Origin: an uncultured delta proteobacterium
GTDB taxonomy: Bacteria > Desulfobacterota > Syntrophia > Syntrophales > UBA8958
DNA: 64,000 bases
NCBI GenBank assembly: GCA_903885795.1
Contig: CAISJV010000005.1
Location: 45,622-109,621, forward strand
Reading direction: 5' to 3'
The notes under the pieces were generated by a model. The model ran no database searches, was not told the DNA's origin, and worked only from the letters and a program-made list of their open reading frames with translations. Below are positions 37,882-48,200 of this stretch, in pieces; the first letter of the stretch is position 1; every line of letters begins with the position of its first letter. The position numbers were made by a program, and so were the translations under genes.

Positions 37882-38562
37882 ATGTCAAACAAGGCGACAA
37901 AACAGGAACTAACGGAACCGGACAAGATACAAGTACTCCTGGGGCAAATTAGGGACTACGTCCTGACCCACAAACGAAATATTGCCGTTGCAACGACCAT
38001 CTTATTGGCAGTGTTTATAGTGATAGGAGGGTGGGCCTACTACCGTCAGACGGAAGAAACAAAGGCAATGAATCTCTACAACAAAGCCGCCATGGACGCC
38101 ATACGGATCAGAATGGCTGGTCAGGATTCGGCCGCCGCCGTCAAGCCCTTGCATGAAGTAATCGAAAAATATCCGTCTACGGAGGCGGCAACTCTGGCGC
38201 AGTACCGGATCGGGAATTCCTATCTCAATGCCGGACAAATCGATTCAGCGTTGAAGGCATTTCAAGGTTACCTCAAAGATAAATCGGGAGAAAACGAGTT
38301 GACCGTTCTTGTTTACAACGGTCTGGGTAATTGCTATGAGGCGAAAAAAGATTACAAAAATGCCCTGCTGCAATACGAAACGGCCTTGAACGCCAAGGCA
38401 GGTAAACCCTTTGCGGGTGATATTCTGGCAAGTCTTGCCAGGACCTATGAAGCCATGAAAGATAATAAAAAAGCTGTCGAATACTACCAGAAATCCATGG
38501 ATAAAACAAATGATCCGGCGATGAAGCTTATCATCGGAAGAAAAATTGCCATTCTTGGATGA
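37882..38562 (+). CDS. Membrane-anchored TPR protein, YfgM-like
   Basis: 226 residues. One membrane segment at about 33-53 (IAVATTILLAVFIVIGGW) follows a charged cytosolic N-terminus, so the rest is probably periplasmic. Three to four tetratricopeptide repeats follow (for example AQYRIGNSYLNAGQIDSALKAF). This layout is that of YfgM, which assists proteins leaving the SecYEG channel. Third gene after hom and apgM, 17 bases on; AGGAG precedes the ATG. Confidence 0.8.
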   Translation: MSNKATKQELTEPDKIQVLLGQIRDYVLTHKRNIAVATTILLAVFIVIGGWAYYRQTEETKAMNLYNKAAMDAIRIRMAGQDSAAAVKPLHEVIEKYPSTEAATLAQYRIGNSYLNAGQIDSALKAFQGYLKDKSGENELTVLVYNGLGNCYEAKKDYKNALLQYETALNAKAGKPFAGDILASLARTYEAMKDNKKAVEYYQKSMDKTNDPAMKLIIGRKIAILG

Positions 38563-38571
38563 TGAACTCGT

Positions 38572-38605
38572 AAGCCGTCGAAAATTTTGCCATCTTCGAC
38601 GGCTT
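38572..38605. other. Hairpin made of a terminal-repeat fragment
   Basis: AAGCCGTCGAA (38572-38582) pairs perfectly with TTCGACGGCTT (38595-38605), 11 bp with a 12-base loop. The right arm is also the left end of the family A element at 38597. It lies ten bases after the TPR gene stop and may end or stabilise that transcript. Confidence 0.6.
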
Positions 38606-38722
38606 CTTAAAAAGATTCGCAAGCAAGGCGCGCAAATCCTGAGGAATGAGGCGTACTTGGCATACGCCGTAGTGACGAAGGATGCAGCGCAACGCAGCAT
38701 CCGGACTTTTTACGAAGCCGTC
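38597..38722. repeat. Palindromic element, family A, copy 2 (inverted)
   Basis: 126 bp, bounded by CGACGGCTTCTTAAAAAG (38597-38614) and CTTTTTACGAAGCCGTC (38706-38722). The inner hairpin GGCGTAC/ATACGCC-like is at about 38650-38668. Roughly 90 percent identical to the complement of 19523-19653. It lies between the TPR gene and iorA; the iorA ATG is 29 bases beyond its end. Confidence 0.88.
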
Positions 38723-38751
38723 TTGGATAGAAAGCAGCAGGGAGCGTATTT

Positions 38752-40545
38752 ATGAAAGTATTGATGTCGGGAAATGAAGCCATCGCCAGAGGCGCTTATG
38801 AATGGGGCATACGGTTCGGGGTCGGATATCCCGGAACACCAAGCACTGAAATACTTGAGGAATTTTCCAAATATGACGGCGTATACGCCGAATGGGCACC
38901 AAATGAGAAGGTTGCCCTCGAAGTAGGAATCGGAGCCGCAGTGGCGGGAGCCAGAGCCCTTGTCACCATGAAACATGTCGGAGTGAATGTCGCCGCCGAT
39001 CCCCTGTTTACGGTCAGTTATACGGGTACCAACGGCGCTCTGGTCATCATCACGGCCGATGATCCTTCTCTCCACAGCTCCCAGAATGAACAAGATAACC
39101 GCAACTATGCCAAATTCGCCAAGATTCCCATGCTCGAACCTGCAGACAGCCAAGAGGCGAAGGAATTCATAAAAATCGCCTTTGCTCTCAGTGAGAAGTT
39201 TGACACCCCCGTTTTCCTGCGCACCACGACCAGGGTATCCCATTCCAAATCAGTAGTGATCATAGAAGATCCTTTGCCCGCGGAAGACAAGACGGAGATT
39301 CGCATCACCCCGTCAAAGTATGTCATGGTGCCGGCAATGGCCAGGATCAGGCGTTTGGAAGTTGAAAAGCGGATGCAGGCACTTCGGGAATATGCCGAGA
39401 CCTTTGGTGAAAACAGGATGGAGATTAACAGTAGCGAGGTGGGAGTCATCACCGCCGGGATGCCTTACAATTATACCAAGGACGTCTTCCCGGAATTCTC
39501 CTATCTAAAGCTGGGCCTTGTCCATCCCCTGCCGGAAAGACTCATCCGCGAATTCGCCGCAAAGGTCAAAATACTCTATGTCATTGAAGAACTAGATCCG
39601 TTTATCGAGGAGCAGATCCGGGCGATGGGAATTAAAGTAACAGGGAAGGATGTCTTTCCCTTCACCAATGAATTCGATCCCGGGGTAATAGAAACCGCAC
39701 TCAAAGGTAAACCACCGACCACCGTTAAACTACCCGAGGTTGCGATTCCCCCCCGGCCGCCGAATCTATGCCCCGGCTGTCCTCATCGGGGACTTTTCCA
39801 TGTCCTGGGAAAGCTTAAGGTTTTTGTGGCAGGGGATATAGGCTGCTATACACTTTCTTTCATGAAACCCCTGGAGGGAATGCACTCATGTATCTGCATG
39901 GGGGCCAGTATAGGTATGGCCCACGGCATGAGCAAAGCCTTGAAGGAAAAAGGGAAGGGAAAGGTAGTCGGCGTGATCGGGGATGGGACCTTTCTTCATT
40001 CCGGCATAACTCCCCTGCTCAATATGGCTTATAACCAGGGAGAGGCTGTCATCGTCATCTGTGACAATCGGACCACGGCCATGACGGGGATGCAGGAACA
40101 TCCGGCGACCGGCTACACCCTGCAGGGCGTAAAGGCCAAGGAACTTGACATATCCGCGCTGGCTAAAGTCCTCGGAATTGACAATGTGCGGGTTATCGAC
40201 CCTTACGATATAAAGAATACAAGAGATGTTATGCGGGAAGAGCTGGCCAGCCCCGGTTCTTCCGTCGTCATTTCCCGCCGTTCCTGTGTCCTCTTCAAGC
40301 GACACCAGACTGAAACTCGCAAGCCTCTCCGCATCGACGTAAACAAATGCGTCGGCTGCCGAAACTGCATTGGTTTGGGCTGTCCGCCCATTGCCTGGAG
40401 GAAGTTCGCGGATATGCCTGCCGGTCAGGTTATCAAAAATGCCAAGAAACAGGAAGGCAATTCCTTTATAGACGCAGATTTGTGCACCGGCTGTACAATC
40501 TGCCAGCAAGTGTGCAAAGTCGGCGCCATTGTGGAGGTGGAATGA
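38752..40545 (+). CDS. iorA: Indolepyruvate ferredoxin oxidoreductase, alpha subunit
   Basis: 597 residues, full length. IorAB oxidises aryl pyruvates, made by transamination of Trp, Phe and Tyr, to aryl-acyl-CoA plus CO2 with reduction of ferredoxin; it is oxygen-sensitive. N-terminal pyrimidine-type domain (GVGYPGTPSTEI), TPP domain with CPGCPHRGLF, GDIGCYTL and GDGTFLHSG, and at the C-terminus two [4Fe-4S] motifs, NKCVGCRNCIGLGCPP and DLCTGCTICQQVCK. Four bases separate it from iorB. Confidence 0.96.
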   Translation: MKVLMSGNEAIARGAYEWGIRFGVGYPGTPSTEILEEFSKYDGVYAEWAPNEKVALEVGIGAAVAGARALVTMKHVGVNVAADPLFTVSYTGTNGALVIITADDPSLHSSQNEQDNRNYAKFAKIPMLEPADSQEAKEFIKIAFALSEKFDTPVFLRTTTRVSHSKSVVIIEDPLPAEDKTEIRITPSKYVMVPAMARIRRLEVEKRMQALREYAETFGENRMEINSSEVGVITAGMPYNYTKDVFPEFSYLKLGLVHPLPERLIREFAAKVKILYVIEELDPFIEEQIRAMGIKVTGKDVFPFTNEFDPGVIETALKGKPPTTVKLPEVAIPPRPPNLCPGCPHRGLFHVLGKLKVFVAGDIGCYTLSFMKPLEGMHSCICMGASIGMAHGMSKALKEKGKGKVVGVIGDGTFLHSGITPLLNMAYNQGEAVIVICDNRTTAMTGMQEHPATGYTLQGVKAKELDISALAKVLGIDNVRVIDPYDIKNTRDVMREELASPGSSVVISRRSCVLFKRHQTETRKPLRIDVNKCVGCRNCIGLGCPPIAWRKFADMPAGQVIKNAKKQEGNSFIDADLCTGCTICQQVCKVGAIVEVE

Positions 40546-40548
40546 ATC

Positions 40549-41157
40549 ATGTCTAAAAAAACAATTATACAGAAAATAAACCAGACCGAAGTCAAAAGCG
40601 TCCTCATGGCCGGTGTCGGCGGTCAGGGTATCCTGCGGGCCAGTGACATTCTCTGCATGGTAATGATGGAAGCGGGTATGGACGTCAAGAAAAGTGAAGT
40701 CCACGGCATGGCCCAACGTGGGGGATGCGTGACCAGTCATGTACGCTATGGCAGCAAAGTCTATTCCCCCATTGAACGCAAAGGGAATGTAGATATTCTC
40801 CTGGCCTTTGAAAAACTCGAGTCTCTGCGCTATCTGGATTACCTCAAACCGGACGGCAGAATTATCATCAATGAACTTGAGCTTTATCCTCCGTCGGTCA
40901 ATCTTGGGGATATGACCTATCCGGGGCATGCCATCGATCTCGTCAAGGAATCATTTAAAACGGTAAAAGTTGTGAAAGCACATGAAATTGCTCGTGAGGC
41001 AGGCAATCTACGGGCAGAAAACACCGCCCTTCTCGGCGTCCTGTCGCAATGGCTGGAACTTGAAATAACGTTGTGGGAAAAAATACTATGGGAGGTCTTT
41101 CCGAAGAAAGTTGTCGATGCCAACTTGAAGGCTTTTCATTTGGGAAGGGCTGCTTAA
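40549..41157 (+). CDS. iorB: Indolepyruvate ferredoxin oxidoreductase, beta subunit
   Basis: 202 residues, the standard size. It carries the gamma-type oxidoreductase domain: AGVGGQGILRASDIL near residue 20, HGMAQRGGCVTSHVRYG near 55. Partner of IorA. Convergent with the GGDEF gene at 41188, with 30 bases between them. Confidence 0.95.
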   Translation: MSKKTIIQKINQTEVKSVLMAGVGGQGILRASDILCMVMMEAGMDVKKSEVHGMAQRGGCVTSHVRYGSKVYSPIERKGNVDILLAFEKLESLRYLDYLKPDGRIIINELELYPPSVNLGDMTYPGHAIDLVKESFKTVKVVKAHEIAREAGNLRAENTALLGVLSQWLELEITLWEKILWEVFPKKVVDANLKAFHLGRAA

Positions 41158-41187
41158 AAGAAAATTGACTTTGTGCAAAGCTTTCGA

Positions 41188-42171
41188 TTAGCCCTCTGCG
41201 CAGTTATTACGTGCAATTTTGGTAGTCATAGTTGTGTTTTTCTCTCGTTGGTCAATTCGGTAAATGCTTCCGAGGTCCTGCTTGGAAAGCGATTTCATGG
41301 CCGAGGCGACACCGGTCATCTCACCGTAATGATCAAAAGTCCGGAGGTGACTACCTGTGATGCCAATCGAGATGCTGATAATAGGAAAAAAGCGCTTCTC
41401 ACCATGGCGATCCTTTGAAAAAATAATCCCCTTTTCTCTGTCATCCTCATCATAAAAGGTGGGAATGATCTGATCGAAGGCGCGAATTATATGTTCGGAG
41501 GTCTCGACAATCAACTGGGGCGCCATGATGAAAACATAATCGTCACCGCCGATATGGCCTACAAAATTGTTTTTGCTTTGTTTTTCATTAACCAGATTAA
41601 GAATAAGCCGTCCTGTGACCTTTATCACTTCATCCCCACGAGAAAATCCATACTTGTCATTATAAGGTTTGAAATAATCAAGATCCGCATAGGCCAGGGC
41701 AAAGATTTCCTTTCCATCGAGGCGTTCCTGGATTTGCCGGTTGATGGCATTATTGCCGGGAAGTCTGGTCAGGGGGTTTAATTCGACGATTCTCTTTGCC
41801 CTGTTAATACACAAGTTAACGCGGGTGATAATCTCCTGCTCAAGCATGTTTCTGATAATATAATCTTCGACAATGATGGTTTTCAGCAGTTCGAAATGGC
41901 CTGGATCATCGAGAATCGCCAGGACAGGGAGTTGGCTGAAGATGGGATCTTCCTTTAGCTGGTTCAACATGGAAATGCAGGATGATTTTGTAGAGCGGAT
42001 ATCGAGAATCATCAGTTCGGGAATGGTGGTGTATATGTAGTCCGCAGCAGCAGGCATTGTGCCAAAGATGATCAGATGATAGTCACGCTTCAGAAAACGC
42101 TCCAGCATGGTGAAAACAACGGGATCCTGAGACAAAATGACGATGTTGTTCATAACACGATCCATCATCAA
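41188..42171 (-). CDS. Receiver-like plus GGDEF domain protein (variant GGDDY)
   Basis: 327 residues. Residues 7-120 resemble a receiver domain, with a possible phospho-Asp D57 in LMILDIRS but no clear conserved Lys. Residues 130-300 form a GGDEF domain: metal Asp in YADLDYFKPYND and GGDDY (208-212) in place of GGDEF. The variant keeps both acidic residues but has Tyr at the last position. No RxxD inhibitory site precedes it. It may make cyclic di-GMP or a related dinucleotide, or be inactive. The ATG overlaps the stop of the upstream HDOD gene by four bases. Confidence 0.85.
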   Translation of the reverse strand: MMMDRVMNNIVILSQDPVVFTMLERFLKRDYHLIIFGTMPAAADYIYTTIPELMILDIRSTKSSCISMLNQLKEDPIFSQLPVLAILDDPGHFELLKTIIVEDYIIRNMLEQEIITRVNLCINRAKRIVELNPLTRLPGNNAINRQIQERLDGKEIFALAYADLDYFKPYNDKYGFSRGDEVIKVTGRLILNLVNEKQSKNNFVGHIGGDDYVFIMAPQLIVETSEHIIRAFDQIIPTFYDEDDREKGIIFSKDRHGEKRFFPIISISIGITGSHLRTFDHYGEMTGVASAMKSLSKQDLGSIYRIDQREKNTTMTTKIARNNCAEG

Positions 42172-43007
42172 CCCGTTGATTCATAAATTGCGTCGGTAGC
42201 GTCGTCTATTCTCAGCAGAATGTCCTTGATATCGACATCAGAAAGATTCAAAAGATCGAAGGCCTGCGTGTTCAGATCAGGAACATAAGAATCGCCCGCA
42301 AATCCGATGCCCCGGGCGCGAACAAAAATATCAGCAACGTGAATGATGGCCGTTTCCAAGGGGGCGACTCGGGAAAGAGCGGGATTATGGTGATTAGCGA
42401 TGACTTCCACCAGATTCCGAGGGAAACGCCATTTTTCCGTCAACCACATGGCTACATCAGCGTGGCCATTACTGAATATATATTTTTCCGCGTTAAATAT
42501 GGGAATCTTCTCTTCAGCCGCCACTTCCATAGCTTTTTCATATTCCTTCTGATATTCAAGCACAAGGATAACTTTCCCAATATCATGGAGCAGACCGGCA
42601 ATGGAAAAATCTTCCGGATCCTTGATACCCTTCTTTTCGGCAATGCAGCGGGCTGCAACGGCGCAACCCACGGAATGCGTCCATAACCCCCTCATGGCCT
42701 TTTCCATGATATCCAAGACGGCTATTCCTAAAAGAAGCCCTTTAACGACATTCAATCCCAACAGCATCACGGCATAGGAAATAGCGGTGATACGGCCCGG
42801 GAAGCCGTATATGGCCGAGTTTACCATCTTCAGTACCTTGGAAGCCAGGGCGGGATCACTGGCGACAAAACGACCGAGCTCATCGAGGGTTAGCCCGGGC
42901 TTTTCGATAATTGCAGAGATGCGTTTGAGATTACCCGGGACCGTAGGCAAAGAAATGATGTTTTCTATTCTAGTTTTTCGGACGTTTATGATGGCCTCAC
43001 TTTTCAT
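42168..43007 (-). CDS. HDOD domain protein
   Basis: 279 residues from ATG 43007, with GAAGGG before it; a TTG at 43019 would add four residues. Landmarks of HDOD proteins are LPTVPGNLKRISAII, VASDPALASKVLKMVNSAIYG and the HD-like stretch GLLHDIGKVILVLEYQKEYE, here with HDIGK retained. Such proteins act in signalling, often beside GGDEF or HD-GYP partners. Middle gene of a three-gene minus-strand run. Confidence 0.9.
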   Translation of the reverse strand: MKSEAIINVRKTRIENIISLPTVPGNLKRISAIIEKPGLTLDELGRFVASDPALASKVLKMVNSAIYGFPGRITAISYAVMLLGLNVVKGLLLGIAVLDIMEKAMRGLWTHSVGCAVAARCIAEKKGIKDPEDFSIAGLLHDIGKVILVLEYQKEYEKAMEVAAEEKIPIFNAEKYIFSNGHADVAMWLTEKWRFPRNLVEVIANHHNPALSRVAPLETAIIHVADIFVRARGIGFAGDSYVPDLNTQAFDLLNLSDVDIKDILLRIDDATDAIYESTG

Positions 43008-43299
43008 AGAGCCCTTCAATATACTCTCTAATAACTGTTTTGAGACGAATCATGTATGGTCGGTCAGCAACCGGATGGAAACGTGCCTCTAGTTGCAAAA
43101 TAGCTTCTTCTTTTGACATTTTTTGCTCTTGAGGCAAATCGATGTAAACCCCATCGATATCCATATCCTTGACTCTATCTACCCATACAGGGGTAAGTTT
43201 TACCCCCTCGCCGAGAATCACCATGCCATTCTTCATCGTGATGGGCTTCACAATAACCATTCCAGGCTCTAAATCGCTAAGTGGTATCTTTTTGGCCAT
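42997..43299 (-). CDS. Small protein resembling the N-terminal domain of HD-GYP proteins
   Basis: 100 residues. The start KKIPLSDLEPGMVIVKPITM is like the short domain (DUF3391-type) that precedes HD-GYP domains, but no HD-GYP part follows. It overlaps the HDOD gene by 11 bases and is first in the run. A linked role in cyclic-dinucleotide signalling is inferred from its neighbours. Confidence 0.75.
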   Translation of the reverse strand: MAKKIPLSDLEPGMVIVKPITMKNGMVILGEGVKLTPVWVDRVKDMDIDGVYIDLPQEQKMSKEEAILQLEARFHPVADRPYMIRLKTVIREYIEGLYEK

Positions 43300-43494
43300 A
43301 TATATATTTCCTAATTGATTGGTTACATAATGGTATTCAAGAATAAATTCAACTGAATTATTTTCTTGTTTAATGCATATGAATATTTAGAAATATATGA
43401 TATCATTATACAAAGAGAATTTATGGGTGTCTGAAAGTGTGAAAATAGAGATTATTAAAGCAAAATAATGCTTGGTTTTTTGTGGTCGGTTTCC

Positions 43495-43522
43495 TTGACA
43501 ATCAGACCTTAGTACGTATTTT
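43495..43522 (+). promoter_or_regulatory. Candidate promoter of the DnaJ-like gene
   Basis: A perfect TTGACA (43495-43500), 16-base spacer and TATTTT (43517-43522), 31 bases before the start codon. This resembles a housekeeping rather than a sigma-32 promoter. Confidence 0.45.
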
Positions 43523-43552
43523 AGAGAAAAAAGCAGGGAAGGGCAGATAAAA

Positions 43553-44509
43553 ATGGCTGAAGATTACTATCAGTTACTAGGAATTGATAAAAAGGCAAAC
43601 ACGGAAGAGATTAAAAAGGCCTATCGAAAGCTTGCTCTAAAATGGCATCCTGATAAAAATCCCAACAATAAAACCCAGGCCGAGGAAAAGTTTAAAAAGA
43701 TCAGCGAGGCCTACGCCGTCCTCAGCGATCAAGAGAAGCGAAATCAATATGATACGTATGGTTCGGCAGATCAATTCCGCCAGAAATATTCCCAGGAAGA
43801 TATATTCAGAAATTTCGATCTCAACGACCTCCTGAGGGGCTTTGGATTTGATATGGGCGGTTCGGGAGGAAGGACGCGGTCAGGCTCACCGGGTGGATCT
43901 AGAAGACGAGGGGGGGCACAGCAGAGCTCTGATCCTTTCGCAGATCTTTTCGGCGGCGGCGGTCAGTCATATGGGCACATGCCCCAGCAAGGTCAGGATC
44001 TGCAATACAATCTGTCCATCACCCTGGAAGAATCTGTAACGGGAGTCGAAAAGAAACTGGCCCTGCAGCGGGAAGATCGCGTCGATGAAATCAACGTAAA
44101 AATACCACCTGGAATAAGTACCGGCAAGAAACTGCGGCTCATGGGGAAAGGTGGCCAGGGTTTTGACGGCGGTCCCGTCGGAGATCTGTATTTGAATATA
44201 ACCATCCTTCCTCATCCTCTCTTTGCACGAGACGGAAATGATATTTATTTTGAGAAATCCATTAACTTCACTCAGGCGGTCCTCGGAACGACTATTGATG
44301 TGCCGACGATTGACGGGGCAAACAAACGCCTGAAGATTCCTCCTGGTACCCAGAACAATACCAAGATCCGTATGAAGGGTTACGGCGTTCCCGGATTAAA
44401 AGGGGCACTTAAAGGGGATCAATACGTCAAGATCAACGTTATGGTTCCCAAGCATCTTACTGAAAAACAGTCAATAATTGTAAAACAGCTCGTTGATGAA
44501 GGTTTATGA
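43553..44509 (+). CDS. DnaJ-like co-chaperone, CbpA type
   Basis: 318 residues. J domain at 1-70 with HPD at 32-34 in KWHPDKNP, needed to stimulate DnaK ATPase. A glycine-rich region (about 100-150) follows, then the DnaJ C-terminal substrate-binding domains with no zinc-finger cysteines, so it is of the CbpA class rather than DnaJ proper. GGTQ-like [18 protein letters not shown] is typical. Single gene; convergent with the UPF0280 gene. Confidence 0.93.
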   Translation: MAEDYYQLLGIDKKANTEEIKKAYRKLALKWHPDKNPNNKTQAEEKFKKISEAYAVLSDQEKRNQYDTYGSADQFRQKYSQEDIFRNFDLNDLLRGFGFDMGGSGGRTRSGSPGGSRRRGGAQQSSDPFADLFGGGGQSYGHMPQQGQDLQYNLSITLEESVTGVEKKLALQREDRVDEINVKIPPGISTGKKLRLMGKGGQGFDGGPVGDLYLNITILPHPLFARDGNDIYFEKSINFTQAVLGTTIDVPTIDGANKRLKIPPGTQNNTKIRMKGYGVPGLKGALKGDQYVKINVMVPKHLTEKQSIIVKQLVDEGL

Positions 44510-44549
44510 TCCCAAAAAATAATGTCGGATAAGATATGTTATGTAAACT

Positions 44550-45272
44550 TTAGTCGCAGAGTTGGATTTGTCCCCATACCCCCATCGTTTCACCCATGAT
44601 AATTACAATTCCTTTGACCCCGGGAATTTCCGACCCTAGATTCAACGCCTTTTTTAAATCGCCGGGCTTCTTTACCTGATTGCCGATTCGTGATGCTGCC
44701 GCATCGGCCAGGCTTGCTGAATGGGACAGCACGCATACCGCGTCTGCCCTTCCGAAGCTCAGGGAAGGTCCTACGGTTGCGGAGGAGGTGCAAATCCCCA
44801 GCGGCATGTCTGTCGGCATGATGCGCAGGATCACCTTCTGGCTTAAGGGAGACTCTCCCGCAAAGATTGACACCCGCCTTCCGGACAATGTCTTCATGAA
44901 GATGTCGCCGCCATTTTCTATGATGACATTGTCACACCGGCATAGAAGATCATTACCGACGAATTGCGCCAGCGCCCCGGCTACCGCGGCCATTGGTCCG
45001 ACCCGTGCAGCAATTCCTGCCTCGATCATAGTGCGAACGATCACAGGTGCAAATTTGTCTCTGGGTTCAGGGAGTAATGATTTTAAGAACTCGGGGCGCT
45101 TTTTAATATATGTTTCCAGATAATTACGATGCTTGATTATTGAGGCAAGAGCAAAGTCGGACAGGTCTTGATCGGCGGAGATATGGAGGTCGGTTTCCCG
45201 GACCGAGACATGAAAGGAAACGAGATCATGAGCAGCAACAGAATTCCGGTATGTTCGCTCGCAGTATAGCAT
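44550..45272 (-). CDS. UPF0280 family protein (ApbE-like)
   Basis: 240 residues. GPMAAVAGALAQFVG and VIIENGGDIFMKT, followed by PLGICTSSATVGPSLSFG and DAAASRIGN, are the hallmarks of UPF0280, distantly related to the flavin transferase ApbE. No lipoprotein signal is present. Function unknown; often found beside methanogen and anaerobe metabolic genes. It starts one base after dnaE and so belongs to the guaB-dnaE transcript. Confidence 0.88.
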   Translation of the reverse strand: MLYCERTYRNSVAAHDLVSFHVSVRETDLHISADQDLSDFALASIIKHRNYLETYIKKRPEFLKSLLPEPRDKFAPVIVRTMIEAGIAARVGPMAAVAGALAQFVGNDLLCRCDNVIIENGGDIFMKTLSGRRVSIFAGESPLSQKVILRIMPTDMPLGICTSSATVGPSLSFGRADAVCVLSHSASLADAAASRIGNQVKKPGDLKKALNLGSEIPGVKGIVIIMGETMGVWGQIQLCD

Positions 45273-45273
45273 T

Positions 45274-48200
45274 TCATCGATATTTAACGGAATTAGGTCC
45301 CAGAACCAGGCGGGTTGCCTTCAAGAGTTGCGGAGACAATTGAAATCGTCTATCATTACCCAAGAAAATGATGGTTTCACTGTTTCCATTCAACAAATGA
45401 ATATATCCCTCAGATGTTCCCTCATATTTATCAGACAAGTATTTGATATGAGCAATATAATCTTCGCTTGATACACCCTGCGTCTCAAACTGGAAATGTA
45501 CGGACGAATAAGGAGATATATCCGGGGCATCCTGAAGCGGCGTGATATCGTTGGCGATAATTTTGATGTTTTCTTCGGATATATCAAGTTGTCCCTTAAG
45601 GAGGACGGGTTCATCCCCTTTCAACAGGGCTTTTGTCTTTTGATAAATATCGGCAAAACAGATGATACTCATGGAACCATAAAGATCTTCAAGTGTTATG
45701 TAGGCCATAACGTCTTTTCTTTTAGTTGTAAGCTCCTTTATATTACTAACTACGCCGGCAATAATGACTTCCTCTTTGTCTCTTCTTTCCGATATGTTCT
45801 CAGAGTTGGCATTGGTAACAAATTCCAGCTTCTGCCGGTATCTCGACAATGGATGTCCCGTAATATAGAATCCCAGGGCTTCCTTTTCGTGCATGAGCAG
45901 TTCTTTGTGGTCCCATTCGCCGACATCGGGTGGAGCGGTCGCGCCATGCATATTACTGCTTCCCGTAGACGTATCCAGACCTTCCAGCAAACTGACCTGG
46001 CTGCTGGCCCTTGATTTGCGCAGCTTCTGGGCTGCATTCATTGTCTCCTCATAACATCCGAAAAGTGCCTTTCTTTTATGCCCGAGGGAGTCAAAGGCCC
46101 CGCATTTAATGAGACTTTCGAGAACCCGCTTGTTCACCCGCCTTAGATCGACCCGCTGGCTGAAATCCTGAAAGGAGGGATATTTCTCTCCCTTCTTCCG
46201 GGCTTCAATAATGGCTTCCACCGCCCCCACTCCAACATTTTTTACTGCCGCCATCCCGAAGCGGATGTGTCCGATTGAGGCGGTGAAGTCACTCAGAGAC
46301 TCGTTGATGTCCGGCGGCAGGACGTTGATGCCCATTTCTTTGCAACTATTTATATACCGGATGATTTTATCGCGGTTGTCCTTTTCACTGGTCAGCAGGG
46401 CAGCCATGAATTCTTCCGGATAGTGTGCCTTCAGATAGGCGGTCTGGTAAGAAATCATAGCATAGGCGGTGCTGTGCGATTTATTGAAACCATATTCGGC
46501 GAACTTATTCATCTGTTCCCAGATGCGGGTAGCCTTATCTGGGGGGATGTGATTCTGTTTGGCCCCGGCAAGGAATTTCGGCATCTCCTTTTCCATCTCG
46601 GCGACCTTTTTTTTGCTCATTGCCTTGCGCAGTGTATCCGCTTCCGCCATAGTGTAACGGCCTATAGCGCTGGCGATCTGCATGACCTGTTCCTGGTAGA
46701 GAATGACCCCGTAGGTTTCCCTCAAAATATCCTTAAGTTGTGGCAGTTCATAGCTGATTTGTGTTTTCCCCAGTTTCCGGGAAATAAAATCGGGTACCAT
46801 CCCCATTGGTCCCGGGCGATAGAGGGCGATCAAGGCGATGATATCTTCAATGCAGTCCGGCTTCATACTGGTCAGAATATCCCGCATCCCCGAACTTTCC
46901 AACTGAAAAATACCATCGGTGTTGCCCCGCTGCAGAAGCTCATAAGTAGCTTGATCGTTAAGAGGTAATTTGTCGATGTCAACGTCAACCCCCCTTCCCT
47001 CTTTGATCATCTGCAGGGTGTTTTTGATCACCGTCAAGGTTTTGAGTCCCAGGAAATCGAATTTAGTCAGCCCTACCGACTGGATGTCGTTCATGGAAAA
47101 CTGCGTTACCACATCATCTTTGGCGCCTTTATACAGGGGCACGCGATTTACCAGCGGCACATCGGATATAACGACGCCGGCGGCATGGGTCGAGGAATGG
47201 CGGTTCAATCCTTCGAGGGCCCGCGAATAGGTCAGGAGCTTCTGAATACGTTCATTTTTTTTCGCCTCTTCCTTCAGACGTGGTTCCATCTTTATCGCGT
47301 CGTCCAGAGTAATATTCAATACATTGGGAATCATTTTCGCGATGGCATCCACCTCGCCATACGGGATATTCATTGCCCGGCCGACGTCCCTGATGACAGC
47401 CCTGGCCAACATCTTTCCGAAGGTGATTATTTGCGCGACATTGTCGCTGCTGTATTTTTCCGTTACATAATGAATGATCTCGTCCCGTCGTTCCTGGCAG
47501 AAGTCGATGTCGATATCGGGCATAGTCTTGCGGTCCGGGTTGAGGAAACGCTCAAAGAAGAGACCGTAACGAATGGGATCGATGTTTGTTATCCCGGTGG
47601 CGTAGGCCACGAGACTGCCCGCCGCCGAACCACGGCCCGGTCCGACCGGTATTTTCTGCTCTTTTGCGTAGTTGACAAAATCGGCCACAATAAGAAAATA
47701 CCCTGCAAATCCCATAGACTTGATCATGGCTAGTTCTTCGGTGAGGCGCTTTTCATACTTTCCGGTAACTTCCGACTCTCCATCCGGATTGATTACCGGG
47801 GCCAAGCTATCTAGTCCATCTTTCGCGATTTTGACAAGATATTCATCGAGGCTCTGATCATTATCCAGTTTGAAATGGGGAAGATAAAACTGACCAAACT
47901 CCAAAGTAAGATTGCACTTCTCCGCTATGGCAATGGTATTTTCAACCGCCTCGGGGCAATATGAAAAGAGGGCCTTCATCTCCTCCGGGGAGCGGAAAAA
48001 GAACTGATCCGATTGGAATTTCATGCGATTCGGGTCTTCAATTGTCTTTCCGGTCTGAATGCATAAGAGAATCTCGTGCGCCTCGGCGTCAGCCTGGTCG
48101 AGATAATGGCAATCATTCGTCGCAACCAGGGGGATGGATAATTTTCTGCTGATATCTATCAATCCTTCGTTGGCTATCTTCTGTTCCGGGAGGCTATTCT

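Noticed and set aside
38546..38755. 69-residue frame across element A copy 2
   Set aside because: Same reason: a frame through a repeat, overlapping the TPR gene end.
39886..40929. 347-residue minus-strand frame opposite iorA/iorB
   Set aside because: Crosses two well-supported genes on the other strand; no domain.
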